NCBI RefSeq assembly: GCF_000150275.1
Contig: NW_002060948.1
Location: 5,926,042 to 5,978,658, forward strand
Origin: Trichoplax adhaerens
Taxonomy: Eukaryota; Placozoa; Uniplacotomia; Trichoplacea; Trichoplacidae
Direction: 5' to 3'
Length of the DNA: 52,617 nt
The translations under genes were made by a program, and so were the position numbers. Shown piece by piece: positions 1 through 13,063 of this stretch; the stretch's first letter is position 1; each line of letters begins with the position of its first letter. The notes beneath the pieces are model-generated. The model saw only the letters and a program-made list of their open reading frames with translations, was not told the origin of the DNA and ran no database searches.

Positions 1-470
1 GAACTATCATCGAGTTGAGGAAAGCCTACCCTTGGCAGGCTCAAGTCTGAACTTGTAGGCAACGCTTGGTTGTAGTCAATTCATCGAACCAAATGGATTG
101 AACAACTGTAGACTGTAGAGATGATCCTTGACTAGATTCTTGTTCGAGCTCATTATTGCTCTACGATTCTGAATTCTGTAACAATAAAAAGCATTCTATT
201 TGCTTTAGTCAATGATTTGGTAAGTATTCGATAAGATGGAATGGAACAGTTGTGAAATACATTTATTACAACAAGATTAGTCAATATCGTCATTTTTCAA
301 CTTCAGTACCAAATGAAATCTATCCATCAAGGAATGACGCTATGATCGGCATAGGCTACAAATAACCATTGCTTCAATCCATAAATTAAACTCATAATAA
401 GTAAGATGAATTATGAACGAGTAAACTGCTCGGTCAATGACCGGGTGTTGGGCGTTATGAAGTGGGTGAA
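1..470. repeat. Terminal redundancy, left copy
   Basis: This stretch recurs at 52147-52617 in the same orientation with an offset of about 52,145 bases. I see only three small differences: an extra A in an A-run near position 24, and single-base indels near 447 and 466, close to the right end. Such a near-perfect end overlap is what a circular molecule, a long tandem repeat or an unresolved contig closure gives. The sequence itself is AT-rich and shows no gene, apart from the start of a small open frame at 406. Confidence 0.95.
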
Positions 471-600
471 AATGCTTCGCGAAGTACGAGACTGCAAGCG
501 AGCTGTTGGCGGTTTTCCGCTAAGTGATGGCCAGCTTGGCGTTCGCGATGTTGTTTTAATCTCCTATATCTTGAAGTTTGCGATGAACGACGGACAGTGA
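406..600 (+). other. GC/CpG-rich patch with a short open frame
   Basis: A 64-codon open frame lies in a patch clearly richer in G, C and CpG than its surroundings. It includes small inverted repeats such as CTTCGCGAAG. No domain is recognisable, and the frame runs into the 67-bp tandem duplication that starts at 533, so its 3' part is repeat sequence. It could be an exon of an unrecognised gene, a promoter-like CpG patch, or chance. I do not call it a gene. Confidence 0.25.
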
Positions 601-685
601 GCTTGGCGTTCGCGATGTTGTTTTAATCTCCTATATCTTGGAGTTTGCGATGAACGACGGACAGTGAGCTTTGCGTTGGCGATGG
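533..685. repeat. 67-bp tandem duplication, about 2.3 copies
   Basis: Units at 533-599 and 600-666 differ by a single base (TTGAAG versus TTGGAG). A partial third unit follows at 667-685 and diverges quickly. The near-identity points to a recent duplication. Confidence 0.9.
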
Positions 686-2324
686 AATTGTTTTCTTTTC
701 TGACCATGCCTTTTCCGTATTCTCCATCTTAATCGATAAATACAATAATAATTATGATCGATTTATTTCGACTCGACTATAACATTCAACATTATATTAT
801 CAACAACGCTGTTATGGACTAGAATACTGTATAGTTTTGACATTACAAGTCAGTTGTATTTTCTACATTGCACGCGGGCATTGTACTGTATACGTTGGCC
901 GTTTGGCATATACTGTCCAGCAGAAAGTCTTTTATAGTTAGTTATTTTTCCTATTACAGTAGCCTACAACGACCAGATGCCATTAAAATGCAAATAGACT
1001 ATTTTTCTTATTCAGCTTCTTTTGAGCGTTAGATGTCAATGAAATTTTTCTCCATTTCCTTTTCTAATTTATGACCAGTATGGGGTAAGAGCTGAGACCT
1101 AAGCTACCCTTGGTTGTCTACCCTCATCTTGGGCCAAGCAAAAGTAAGAGACTGCAGCCTGCTTAAAACTATTGCTAACAGCTCCAACCCATTCACTAAT
1201 AAAACCGCGATTTTTTCGCCAAGATGTAACATCCTTGACACCATTATTTCCATTAGGACAAGTGTTTTAATCTTTCAATTTACCCTTGGAATCTCTATCT
1301 CCCTATAGAATTTATTTTTTTTTACACCAAGTTTTGAGTGTAAAATATTATATTTCATGCAACTTGGATTTTTGATAATAAAATGTTGAGGATTGCGGAT
1401 ACTTTTACTCCTTATTATATACTTAATTATACCTATTAAAATCAAAATTTTTAACAATTATTTTATGGAATATATCTTGGGAAATATGAAATGATCATGA
1501 GTCTGGGGCATAGAAGTGAAGTAAGCTTTATGTACAATCCAGTTGTATCAAATTCATATCCATTGCATTATTTTATCTTCCAGAACAAGTGGCATTGAAA
1601 GTAAAACAAATGTCCTTTTTAAGGTTAAGGACCTGTAGTGATTTCAGCTGATTACAGCAGTTTTTAGGCTAACAACCCGTACACTACAGGACCGTGCCTT
1701 ACGTCCAATTATATAATAGCTGGCGAGCAGCCAGCTACTAAGGATTGGTAATGAAATTACTCTACCATGTTTAAAAATGAGTTTTCGTTTGAATTTATTA
1801 TGTGATGACGATTCACGACTCAATACTCTAAACCAAGACTGCGGCAAATAATTTCATCTATACAATTGTTAGTGACGCGTGCAAGGCACTTAATTTTCAC
1901 ATAGAAAGGGTAGTCGCACGATAAACTATAATTAGTTTCTTTTATACGTAATTCAATAGCTAAACAAGTTAAACATCTTAGGTTCGGTTAAAACAGTACG
2001 AGTAATCTTGCATCATCTTCATGGCTATTATACAAGGCTCAAATAAACTTGAAGAAAAATAGGAGAATAAACATAGGTCAACTGCTTACGTCCTCCAGGC
2101 ACTATCAAGTGCCACAATTAAACCGAAAAGTTGTATTAAAATTACTTTTGGCCGATCATTAGTTATAGTTCATTCCACTTATGTCTTTTAGTAATCGCTG
2201 AATAATAATCAATATAAATATATGTTTAATTAAAATACCTCAGTACAATACTCTACTTTGTACTAGTAAAATTTACACTTGCATAAAAGAAATTCTCGCT
2301 TTGCTTAAGGGCAGGTACACTTAC
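686..2324. other. Non-coding stretch, diverged duplicate of about 5.4-7.0 kb
   Basis: No gene seen. From about 960 on, the sequence can be aligned to 5410-7010 with many substitutions and indels. Examples are the TATAGTTCATTCCACT segment near 2166 matching one near 6896, and the segment near 1080 matching one near 5565. It therefore represents the 3' intron and flank of an old duplicated MS4A-like cassette. Confidence 0.55.
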
Positions 2325-2624
2325 CGGTCGAGTTGAAACATTGGTGTCGCAGGCTAATATCCTTATTGGTATCCTGCAATACATTATACAACTGTGCATG
2401 CAGTAATACAAGAAAAACAGGTAAAGGGCATCAACTATGCCAGTGCCACTACAAGCAAATACCATGAAACTTTTTGTTAATTGAAAGGTGGGATGCAGTG
2501 TCAAAACTCAAACGAGTCATCCGAAGACTAAATATTTCATTCTTGCTAATGCTACGCCGTAAAGAACTAATCCAACAATAAACGTTATAGTGGTTAGAAG
2601 CGAAATCACCAGACGTGACTTTGC
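2325..2624 (-). pseudogene. MS4A-like third exon, pseudo-exon copy alpha
   Basis: On the minus strand an acceptor (GATAG|GC) at 2624 and a donor (CCG|GTAAGT) at 2325 bound a 300-base exon. This is exactly the length of the equivalent exon at 7311-7012. The frame encodes two hydrophobic segments, the second containing LYLFFLYYCMHSCIMYC, as in the intact copies. Two in-frame TGA codons interrupt the loop after the first segment, one where the intact copy has TGG (Trp). No first or second exon is seen nearby. I read it as a dead exon cassette left by tandem duplication. If the stops were sequencing errors it could be an alternative exon. Confidence 0.75.
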
Positions 2625-3929
2625 CTATCACAAGCAGTATAATCAATAGTTTTAAGAATTCAAAAGCAGAAAAATAAATAGTTTTAAGAAATTCAAAAGC
2701 AAACAAATAAATACTTTCGATTTTGAGCTAGCTAAACTTAATGAGATTTAATGCTATCATTGTTCAACGACCAAACGACGACCGGCTAAAAATATAAAAA
2801 TTGCATATATTCAGTGATATGTCGCCAGCGTCTAACGATCAAATGCCACTGGTCGTTCTCTTACAGGTTTTGTACAGAAAGGGCATTACTTGTAGCAGTG
2901 AAACGCCAATCACGTAAAAGTAGCTTAAATTGTAAGGTCAGTTCTAAATTTTCGTGTCAACTATTCATAATTCGCAATTCTACTGAAAGTGTCATAACAA
3001 AAATCTCACAGTACTCATATGCTTAACATAATCTATCTATGTCGCGAAGCCTTATTTAATAAAATGCCTTCTCAAAAATTGAACTAGAACTACAGTTTCT
3101 CGTCAACTTCACTTTATTACATTAGATTAGGTTCGTCTTACACTTCTAATTAAAGCGTCACAATACAAATCTCACAGTACTAACATACTTAGGGTAATTC
3201 ATTATTATCTCAGAATCTTAATTTAATAAGCATCTCAATACGATTATTGCTACAATACGTACTGTAAACATCTTCCGCAATTAGACACTTAGGCAATCTT
3301 ACAATCTAGCATATAATTTCTCTATTTACGTACAATGCTATAATCTTAATCTTATTTAGGACTGCACTACACCTTAATATAAAAATCTCAATACCATTGC
3401 CACAGTACGCAATGTAATCATTTCTACAAGTAGACATTTATATACAATTTCACAATCTGACACATTCAATTATTTTTATTTTCGTGGAATCCTATAATTG
3501 TAATCTTAAGCTACATTGAAGCTGCGTCACAATCCGCTATTAATGAGATGTAATTCAGTAAAGATTTTATAAAAATCCCAACGTAATTACAAAGAGCTAT
3601 AAAAAGTTAATCATGGTAAATTACTGCGTTGCTACAGAAGAAGTTGCAATTCTAAAAGGTTCGTAAATCGTAACCTTTAATCAAGATAGAAACAGCGACT
3701 GGGGGCTATAGACAGATACGTCTGGTTGCCTCTTGAGAACATCGCTCCCTCGGTCAAGTTGAAATTTTCTTTACGGTACAAGGAGAACAAAACAGATAAA
3801 CGAATTTTGAATAAGCTGGTATAGATTTGCCTAATAAACAATTGGGATATCCAAACGTTAGTATCTATAGTTCATTATGTGCGAATAGAACTAGACAGAT
3901 CTGGCTGGAGAACCTTTACTGTATTAGTT

Positions 3930-4209
3930 GTGAAACTTCAATAGTAGTATACCCTCATAACGGAGCGTTCTTGGTAATATCCTCTTAAGTGGAAGACATT
4001 TAAAATAAAACGAAGCAATTATGTCAGTACCAAAGTAGGCCACAATCAGTAATCTCTTCAATCGTTTGAAGAGAGAGATATGTTGCGGAATTTCTAGTCC
4101 AAATCTAAAGACTTTGAATATCGTGTCTGTAAATGTAGTACCATAAAGCATAAATCCAAAAATAACTGTAATAACACTTATTAGAACTGAAGGCCAGATG
4201 GGCTATTGC
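3930..4209 (-). pseudogene. MS4A-like third exon, decayed copy beta
   Basis: The acceptor at 4209 is followed by GCAATAGCCCATCTGG, matching the start of the third exon in the copies at 36.6 and 48.5 kb. A frameshift then moves the hydrophobic reading into another frame, visible as ITVIFGFMLYG. The second membrane segment is only weakly preserved (ILLIVAYFGTDIIASFYF-like region). No matching donor is evident at its end. It is a decayed cassette lying between alpha and the better-preserved copy at 7.0-9.1 kb. Confidence 0.65.
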
Positions 4210-4554
4210 CTACCGCAAGCAGTATAATTATTATTTTAAGGATTCAAAATATAGAAGTAGATGCTTTTGATCTTAAATCAGCTTTGCTAAATGCTTTTGC
4301 TCTATTTAAAGTCTAAACGTATTTAGATCTTACAATTATACTACATAATAACTCCTATCAAATCGTTTATTGTCGTGTATGCAAGTATAAATGCCATGAC
4401 AATAAGGCATTAAGCGCCCTTTGAAGGATATTTCTTCGATTTTGGGCAGTACCTTAGCTCTAATTTCGTAAAGATATGACATGTATAGGATCCGGTTAAT
4501 GACAAACAAATTAAAATCATATTAAAATTATAATCTTTGACTACTTTTCTTACC

Positions 4555-4633
4555 GGGCGTGCCTATATTTACCTCTTTTACATACAATTCCTAAAATGCT
4601 GGTAATAATTATATATATAATAGTCTGTAGTTT
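4555..4633 (-). pseudogene. MS4A-like second exon, copy beta
   Basis: An acceptor (CTACAG) near 4634 leads into a frame ending IITSILGIVCKRGKYRHAR. This is clearly related to the 21-codon second exon of the copies at 7.7, 37.7 and 49.5 kb (consensus ITSILGICAYRKGxYRH). A donor GTAAGA follows, but the phase is one base off from the intact copies, and the next exon is frameshifted too. The cassette is therefore probably non-functional. Confidence 0.6.
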
Positions 4634-4649
4634 GTAGCATCTATTAAGA

Positions 4650-7011
4650 GCAATAAGAAAAAATGATTTATTTTTAAGTATGTAATGTAAATTTTTAACT
4701 TTACAAGTGTAATGGAGACATATGAATCTTGAAATTGAACAAATCAAAAGTAACCCTATCAAAAATAACGAAATGGTTGCCGCTAAACTTAGACGATATC
4801 ATATAATTATGTGTAATATGTATTACAGATCAACTGTTCTTCCAGTCCGTTTATTTGTCGTTCAGCCAAGTTATAAATAATCAGCTGGCAATAACTGATT
4901 CTGCCTCTAATAAACTGTAAATTCGATATTAATTAAATGCAAATTAAACTTATTTGCATATGATTATAATTAACTGTCAATACGGAGTGCTTCGTAAATT
5001 ACATCTCAAATCATTCCCACAATCAAATTCTCCTTTCATCCCATAAAAATAGCCTATTTCATCAAAAGTTTCACTTGCATTACTGCTTTAAAGTTTTCAA
5101 GTTTACTAAACATCGATTACAAATTACATGCTAGTAGCTAATTAGTAAAATCAAAATTAATGAGGGCTATTTTTAAAGTAGAAGCTAAGATTATCTACGG
5201 TACTATCTTATTGCGGGAATAATGATGATCTCGCAATAAGTCGATCTAACAATAGTGAATAAAACAGTGTACTACGTAAAATTAGTTGTTGAAACACTGC
5301 AGCAAAGATTGTAATTAGACAACATAAGAAGTACGCAGCTAGGCCTCATGCTCTCGGACCGACTTCCCTCCTGCAGGAATCAATCTTATGTAATTTCCTT
5401 CCTATTACGATAGCCCAAAATGGCTAGATAGATACCTGTTAGATACCAATAAAATGTATCGACTAATTTTCTTATTTAGTTTCTACGTTCAGAATGACTT
5501 TTATGAGTGTGAGATATCAATGCAATCCTTATCAGATTTTCTTTTCCGGCTTCTCTGTTAAGTATGGCCACGGATCGTTAGACCCAAACTAGGCTGGATT
5601 GTCATTCCTCATCCTTGATCAATCAAACTTTGATACTTTAGCTTATTACCAGCGACTCTATCTCATCTGCTAATAAAACTTTGCCACCATTTAACCAGAA
5701 GCAACATCCTTGACACTACTAATTCCATCCTGACTGGAGCCATCATCTTACTAATTACCCTTAGGACACTTATATCGCTACAAAATCTACTTTCCCACTC
5801 TAAGTTTTCAGTATAAAATATTAGATCCTATTCAACTCGAATTTTTGACAATTATTTGTTGAGGATAACCGATGCTTTACATGGATAAGATTTTTCATAT
5901 TTCTTTTTAATATATCTTGCAACGTTAAAAGACTATGAATTTAGATACAGATGTAAAGTAAATTTACAGATTGTTCTGCTGTATCTACTTCATCTTTAGT
6001 GCATTTACTTTATCCTTTAAAACTGGTAACATTAAACTAAAGCAAATATCCTATTTAATAAACGGTAGAGCTTTAAATCGAATCATTTACTAGCTAGTTG
6101 TTCACTAGCTACTGCTAACAGGTAATGAAATCATTCTACCGCATTTAAAATAAGAGCTAGCTTGTGAGTGACGATGTTGAAATATGCAGCCATCGATTAT
6201 ATAATAGCGACTCACAGCCCATATGCTAAACAAAGACGGCAATAACAGATTTTCAAGTATGCATATAACGGTAAATACCTCATGCATGCTAGACCCCTAA
6301 CGTACAAATTTCGTAAGAAAGGGTAGTCACTCATTAAACTTTAATTAATTATTTTAATTGATAATACGACGGCTGAACAAGGTAAACATCCTAGGCTCGA
6401 TTGAAAGAGTAAAAGTAGCCCTTATATAATCTCCCTGGTCATGGTACAAAACACAAGCTAATTCAGAGAGCATAGGAGAATCAAGATAGACTTAAGCTCG
6501 TACAGCTCATTACACCCTACATGTAAAAAATTAAATCAGACTAGCTTGCACAACGCTACATAAAATGGAGCCATTATGAGATTTTTCAAATAGCTAGTAA
6601 AAATTTATCCAAAAATTAAGGAATCATTTTTTAGATTACTTAGTGTTTCTCATGAACTGCAGTAGTAAAGAGAAAAAACTTGCAAAACGTTACCTTTACT
6701 TTATCTGAAGTCGAAAACACAACAAACTACTGGAGTAAATACGCATAAAAAAGATATCGCCACGTTTACAAAATAACATCTAGGACTATCAAAGTGCTGA
6801 TTAATCGCTGATTAATTCCTTTATGTACTCTACTATCAAGTGGCATATTTAAACTGAATAGTTATTTTGTAAATTATTATTGGCCGGTAGATAGTTATAG
6901 TTCATTCCACTAGAGTCTTGCAGCATTTGCTATGAAATAATAAAACTGGATCAATATATGTATGTACATATAAAGTAAATTCTCGCTTTACTTAGAAATA
7001 GGTACACTTAC
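4650..7011. other. Intergenic or intronic stretch
   Basis: No exon with supporting splice sites and coding character was found. The part from about 5400 on is the diverged partner of 960-2324. A fourth, C-terminal exon like those at 36.2 and 48.1 kb should lie here for the gene at 7.0-9.1 kb, but I could not find one. Confidence 0.5.
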
Positions 7012-9073
7012 CGGTCGAATTGAAACATTAACATCGTGGGTTAACGTTTGTTTTGGCATCCTACAATACATTATAGAACTATGCATGCTGTAGTACAAGA
7101 AAAAGAGGTAAATGGCAGCAACTACGCCAGTACCACAATAACCAAAAATCAATTGAGTATTAGATGGTTTAAAGAATGGGAAAATTTGCACAATTGCAAA
7201 GAGCCATCCAAGGACTAATTTTTTCATATTCACTAATGCTACTCCACAAAGAGCCAATCCAGCAATAACCGTAAGGATGGTAAAAATCGAAAACACCAGA
7301 TGAGTTGTTGCCTGCCAGAATCAGTATAATAAAGTAGCTTTAAGGACTCAATAGCAGAAAAATAAATACTTTAAGCTTTAAGTTAGCTTAACTACATTAT
7401 CATTAATGCTAGTTACTACGGAATTTACCACATTTCCCGTTACTAATGTCTGCTAAGTGGTTTATCAGTGCGCAATGAGGTCGTAAATGCAGTAGTAATA
7501 AGGCTTTTAAATAACCTTTTGTAAACTTAACTTTATTGCTAACTTAGACGTTGTATTAGCTTTCTTTTGTTATTAATATGTAATTATTTATTAGATTTAG
7601 TAAATAATAAGACAACATTAATCAATACAAAATTATAATCTGTTCTTACCGCGCAGTGTCTATATTCACCATTTCTGTATGCACAGATTCCTATGATGCT
7701 AGTGATAAAAAGCTGTAACATTCGTTAATAAGAGCAATGAGAATAATCGACTCGTTTATACGAAATGTACGATCGAATTTTAAACTTTACTAGAATAATT
7801 AATTAGCGTAAATTTTTGCCTTAAAGTATACCGCATTCAGCTATGATAAGAGCAATAAAATGCATGTACACTAGTCTAATTTGATGCCACCTTATTAATT
7901 GTAAAAGTATGATAGCCACTAGCTTTAGTTAGCCAAGAAACTATGGGCGCGCAAGCTGTATGATAACCATTTTCTTATCGGAATACTGTATAAGTATCAA
8001 TTTTTCAACTTCATATTAGAAGCTAGGTCAGAAAATGAACGCTTTTACTTCTATTTACGAGTATACGCGCAAACGCCTACTGTGATACATACTAATGTAT
8101 AGTAAGGCAAAAACAATGATACATAATTCTTTGCAGCAGGAAATAGGTTTAACTGGTTAAGTACGACTTCAATAATAAATTGTAAGATGATGATACCAGC
8201 CCTTAGGAGACTAGTAGCATCAAAGATCTTGCATTCAAGCGTTTAAATAGTCGACTTTTATTAGTGAGTAAAATAGAGACGATATATGTAGCCAATGATC
8301 TACGCCTCGGTATATTTAGGTGGTTTAAAATAGTCGAGGGCTAGGGAGAATAAATTGATAAACATCTTTATCAAATGTTGTAACGACGGATATAAAAGGC
8401 TAACTCTTTATTAGGAGTGTAGTCTGAGATCTAGCTGTTTATAGATTACGTTGTTTAGGTTAGCTCCTGTAATATTCTACGATAATTTTAAGTAATCGAC
8501 TATTTTTTATTTGCTAATATTATGAGGCGATTCATTGAGTGACCTTTCTATAGTAGGGATAAAAATAGTACTTTATGAAAGTAGGCATAGTTCAAGTGAT
8601 ATTCAGACCTACTTATGCGGATAAATTAATATAAATGCAAAATTGTTCAAATATATATATATATTCACTGTCTTGAATTAGCCTAGTTCAGTTAACTTTC
8701 ATCCCTTCAGGCTACTTTTTCTGTGTTCTAAACTTTCACTTTCAAACGTTTGTTTGGGATTTTAGTTTAACAAGGGATGTTTCTGATTCAGGTAAGTGCC
8801 ATGCTAACGTAAAATAATACTTGTAGAGTATTTAGACTGTTACAACCGACTCACCATACCAGGAACCCAAAACCAATGATAACCTTCAACCATCCCGATG
8901 GTAAAAGGACCAACTTTATCAGGTAAGATTAATCCGGCTACTCCGACACCAGCGATAATAATAGAGAATACCAGAGAAGCAATGGATAAACTACAAATAA
9001 CTTTTAACGAATTGCTCCATTCTGCATTAGCAGAGTTTTGAAATTTCATAACGGGTGCTGGTATTTGATTCAT
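7012..9073 (-). CDS. Four-pass membrane protein, MS4A/CD20-like
   Basis: Three minus-strand exons join in frame. Exon 1 is 9073-8855 (73 codons from ATG, ending WVPGM before donor GTGAGT). Exon 2 is 7712-7650 (21 codons, LFITSIIGICAYRNGEYRHC-A, donor GTAAGA). Exon 3 is 7311-7012 (100 codons, donor GTAAGT). Exon 1 gives a polar N-terminus and one long hydrophobic segment (SLSIASLVFSIIIAGVGVAG). The second segment spans the exon 1/2 join, and exon 3 has two more, including IYLFFLYYSMHSSIMYC. The spacing and the W-P...G...LGICxYRK pattern resemble the MS4A/CD20 tetraspan fold, whose members sit in the plasma membrane; this is by pattern only. Reading through the last donor stops after six codons (VSVPISK), so that form may be the end, as no further exon was found. 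Best-preserved copy in the left array. Confidence 0.7.
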
Positions 9074-11653
9074 AATTGCAATTTTTCGGTACTAACTTGA
9101 CGATTGAAAGGAGAACGTGACGACCGATCTAGTTTATCTTAACTTTAAGAATAGTCTGATTCTTCTGAAATTTATGCGTACACTAACAATAGCACGCTCA
9201 TAAAAATAAAATCAACTCACGTGGCTGTTAAAAGTGTTATTCATAACGCTTGTAAGCCAATCTTTTAAAAGTTCATCTTACTTTCTAGTTACAGTTGTAA
9301 ACAAAAGATTTTCATTACAATATAAAAAATAATGATATGCAATGCGGGATAGGCCTTGGAAAAATATAATTTACAAGAAGTATTTTCCATCCTTTTTATC
9401 TTTTGCTATTTGTATGACACTTATTGACATTACTTTATAAACATTGCATTCTTCTAGAAATTATGAGTTTCTGTAAGTCACATAAGTACGGTAATAATTA
9501 AAAACATGACCCAAATTATGGTTTGCAAGTACGTATTAACCGAGATTGCGGTACTTTTTCGCTATCAAGCCGACAGCCATAATAGAATTGATATATAATT
9601 AGGGTATTTTGGGTTTAAACACCTTACAGTGGTAACGTTGGTGAAATTTCTATCTGCTAATAAATATCGTAACTACCGCTTTCAACGGCAAACTCTTCGA
9701 GCTAGCAAAACTAAAGTACTGTAACGCCTAACTACTGAAATTAGCTGAAATTATTACAAGTACTTATTCCTTTCATAGCTTAATCAGTGGAGCGAGTGAA
9801 CCTAAGTGAGTGACTATAATTATAATTTTAATTAAATAAAAGTACTATTACATTTCGTACCACAAACTCATGCAGCAGGTAGTATGTATCTTACCAGAAA
9901 TATAATCGCACACTGTCTCGTTAGGTTTACGAACAAGGCCGTGAGCATTTGGTGCATGTTATTGTACTGACTATAAGAACTTCACAAAGTGGATTTAATA
10001 TGCTTCTCTGATGTATAAGATACAATGAGTAATTTCAAGAAAGTCTTTTTAATAGCAAAACAATTGTTTAATTGAATAGGGACTGTAATAGAGTTTAAAA
10101 TATCACATGATTTATTTTACACCATTTCCGCGCCGAAAAATAATACTACGAGTAGCTTTCTTGAAGTCAATTTTGGCTATTATCTCATAATCTTAAAATT
10201 TTTAAAAAGGAGGAATTTAAAGAATATAGCTGATCTACTGTATCTTTGCAGTCTCAATAGGCTTACTTCTAGACAATGTCGGCAAGCAACGATTTCTATT
10301 ATTAGTTGTCTTTTGATATAATTTTCTTTGTCAACGTGTACGAATGGCGAATGTCTGAATAGATTCATTGACTACCAAAAGGAATTACTGGCACTCAACT
10401 ATTAGTTTTATTTTTCACGAATAGTGGTAGTAGGCTTTGATTTAATTGATTAAAACATATATACATCTAAACTAAAAGTCACAATAGTACAAAGGCTAAA
10501 TCGGCATTCATTTGCTTAATTCTTTATACAAGGATTAGTCTTACCCAAAATTTTTATAAAAAGCTTGATTGGCTAACTCTTGCGGTATTTAAAGAATAAA
10601 TTATACTGTACTAATTTGATTACACATCTGCTAGTTATTGACGATATAATGGTCATTTTTCGATCTCGAGCTGCAATTAAATTACTTATATTGATTTGCA
10701 GATTGCACATAGTATACTATTCTAAAAGATAAATCCTGTAATAGTACCTATAACTATCAACAGCAGTGTTGCATTAGTTCTATAGTATTAATAGGATAAA
10801 TGCAGTTCAATTACATGCTTAGAAATTTTCAAGAAAATGCAGAAGAATGTACTTATAGTATACTGTACTGTAAGCATAGAAATTGAAAGGCACCACTTGT
10901 TATTTTTGGATCGAGTTTTCAAAACTAGCGACAAGCGGAATCGTGTATAAGATCGTATGATGATAATTATGCAAGTTTTCCACCGTATTTTATGATATTT
11001 CCTTTCGAAATTGTTCGATCAATTAAACTGATTTCTAACTGTAGTTTAGAAAAATGATTTTACTTTCGTATGTGCTTCTAAATGAAATCTCTGATAAAAT
11101 AGGGCAAACAGATACTGTAGATTTCGTAATACCACTAGGGCTATACAAATATTTGGAAAATTACACGTAAACTATCTCATTCGCTATTAGACACCAATTT
11201 AAAATTTAAAAGTATTTTGAAGTCCCGAGCTATAAAATATGACTATTTACTAAATTCATGCTCCTATGTACTTTATTATTGTTAAATATGCAAAAAACTG
11301 TCCGATGTCCACTACCTATCGTAGCCCGAGAACTTATTTCAGCTTGAACCTTCATTGAATATAATTACACAGTAAGCCCAAACTATTATATGCAGTGCGA
11401 GTACAGTTGACAGGCCTTCCTATTTGCAAGCAATGTGCCGGCATGTACATTATACAATAACTGCAGTATCTTAAAAAATATAGAATGATCTGGAACTAAG
11501 AACCAAAATTACTGGGCATAAATACATATGGATCACTGTATCATGAAGAATTAAAATATACCAACAATCGGAGAAATCAGTGGCAGATTAGAAGTTGATT
11601 TATAGAATTTCCTTTATTTTTTAGACCGGATAGTAGAAATACTTAATTAATAC
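9074..11653. other. Gene-poor stretch
   Basis: The presumed promoter side of the MS4A-like gene, followed by AT-rich sequence without convincing exons. Short open frames here lack splice sites and coding character. I see nothing else supportable. Confidence 0.4.
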
Positions 11654-13063
11654 TGTAATAAAGGACTAAAAGTAGAGTCCTTTATAGCTTTTAGTATGTA
11701 ACTAGTATTATTTTACTATAGAAAATACCTATAAAGTGATAGTGTCTTTATGTTTTACCCTGCCAAATCATCATGTCGCCATATTTTCTTCTTCATTATT
11801 TTACATAGTATTATATAGATTGCTATAGAAGTAGCCGTAGAGCAATTGCCTAACCTGAAGTAAGGGTGTTAGATAGTCTATTCAAAATGTAAATGAATTT
11901 GACTTAGTAACAAAACCCTATCCGTAGAGAAAGGGGATTTATAACATGACAGTCAAGTGTTGTGATGTAGTCTATAATCGTACAGTTACCGTACAACCTG
12001 ACGCTAAAACATTAACTGTCAATACTAAGCGATAATAATGTCAGAAAAGTAATCGTAGTAGTCATATAAAATTTCTTGATAAGCGATTGCTGTGATCTTT
12101 ATATAAAATCTGGATTTTTGGGATTCGGATTCCGGAACCGGTCGGATTTATGTCCGATATAATTTTTCTGTATTAATTTATCTATTATAATTTTTCTGTA
12201 TTATTTATCTATTTTAATTTTTCTGTTTTAATTTTTGGATTTTAGTTTATGAAAAATATCGTAAGAGTTGATTTTTGAAATTTGAACTTTTTGTTATGAA
12301 TTTGAAACTTTGCAATTTTATGACGTGACATGAAAGTCACGTCAGGAAAGTTTAGTTAGGAAAGTAGAAAATAAGATGGAAATTGGCAGAGGTGGTGTTG
12401 ATTGTTAAGTAGTTAGACTGTTATTTTTATGACTAAATCTTGATGTTTAAAGGTAAATTTTTAGACTTTTATAGTGTATTAATGATAGAAATTATGTTAG
12501 AAGTGAAGTTTGATATATTTTCATTGTTAACTTTTTGGTTTTATAGTGTTTTTTAAGGGAATCATAGGGTAAATTGTGTCTGAACTTTGAATGATTTTTG
12601 TTTTCTTAAATGGTGCAAAGTAGTTTTCTAAAATGGATCTTAAGAGCTATTGGTTATCAGTGTTTAGTTTTCAATACCTCTGACGGCTCTGCGAAGCCTA
12701 TAAATGATAGTGAAATTAGAAAATTTAAGGGGAGAGTAGAAGATTCTTTTGAAGAACTTGTTGAATTTAAAAGGCCTTCGGGGTCGAATTGTCGTAAGTT
12801 AAAACGTTCTTCTTTTTGAAAGGTTGTTTGGTTGTTGAGTTTTTAAGCCTGTCACTTATTTTATTAATACTTAAAGTTAAGTATTTGTAAGGTTGTTCGG
12901 TTTATTCTTCTCTCTATTTTTTTGTAATAAATTGTTGATCGATTATTTCCCCAAATTTTATTTGGTGTCAAAGTTTCGTTAAGTCGACCGGAGTGCAACG
13001 AAAGTAGAATCAAAGTTTATTAAAGTTTTGTAGATTGATCTCTACATTTTTCATTTCATTACA
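11654..13063 (+). mobile_element. Non-autonomous DNA transposon, copy A (1.41 kb)
   Basis: This is the same element as 43423-44871 and, inverted and truncated, 18576-18915. It begins TGTAATAAAGGACTAAAAG and its right end, read on the other strand, begins TGTAATGAAATGAAAAATG. That is an imperfect inverted terminal repeat of about 24 bases, each ending in GTAGAG. The flanks repeat TAC (11651-11653 and 13064-13066), a possible short target duplication. The left end also carries a small hairpin (AAAGGACT/AGTCCTTT). The interior has AT-rich minisatellite-like sequence at 12110-12240 (TTTAATTTTTCTGT variants) and no transposase, so it would need to be mobilised in trans. The plus-strand 69-codon frame at 12610 overlaps a conserved minus-strand short frame and is not convincing as a gene. 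Confidence 0.8.
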
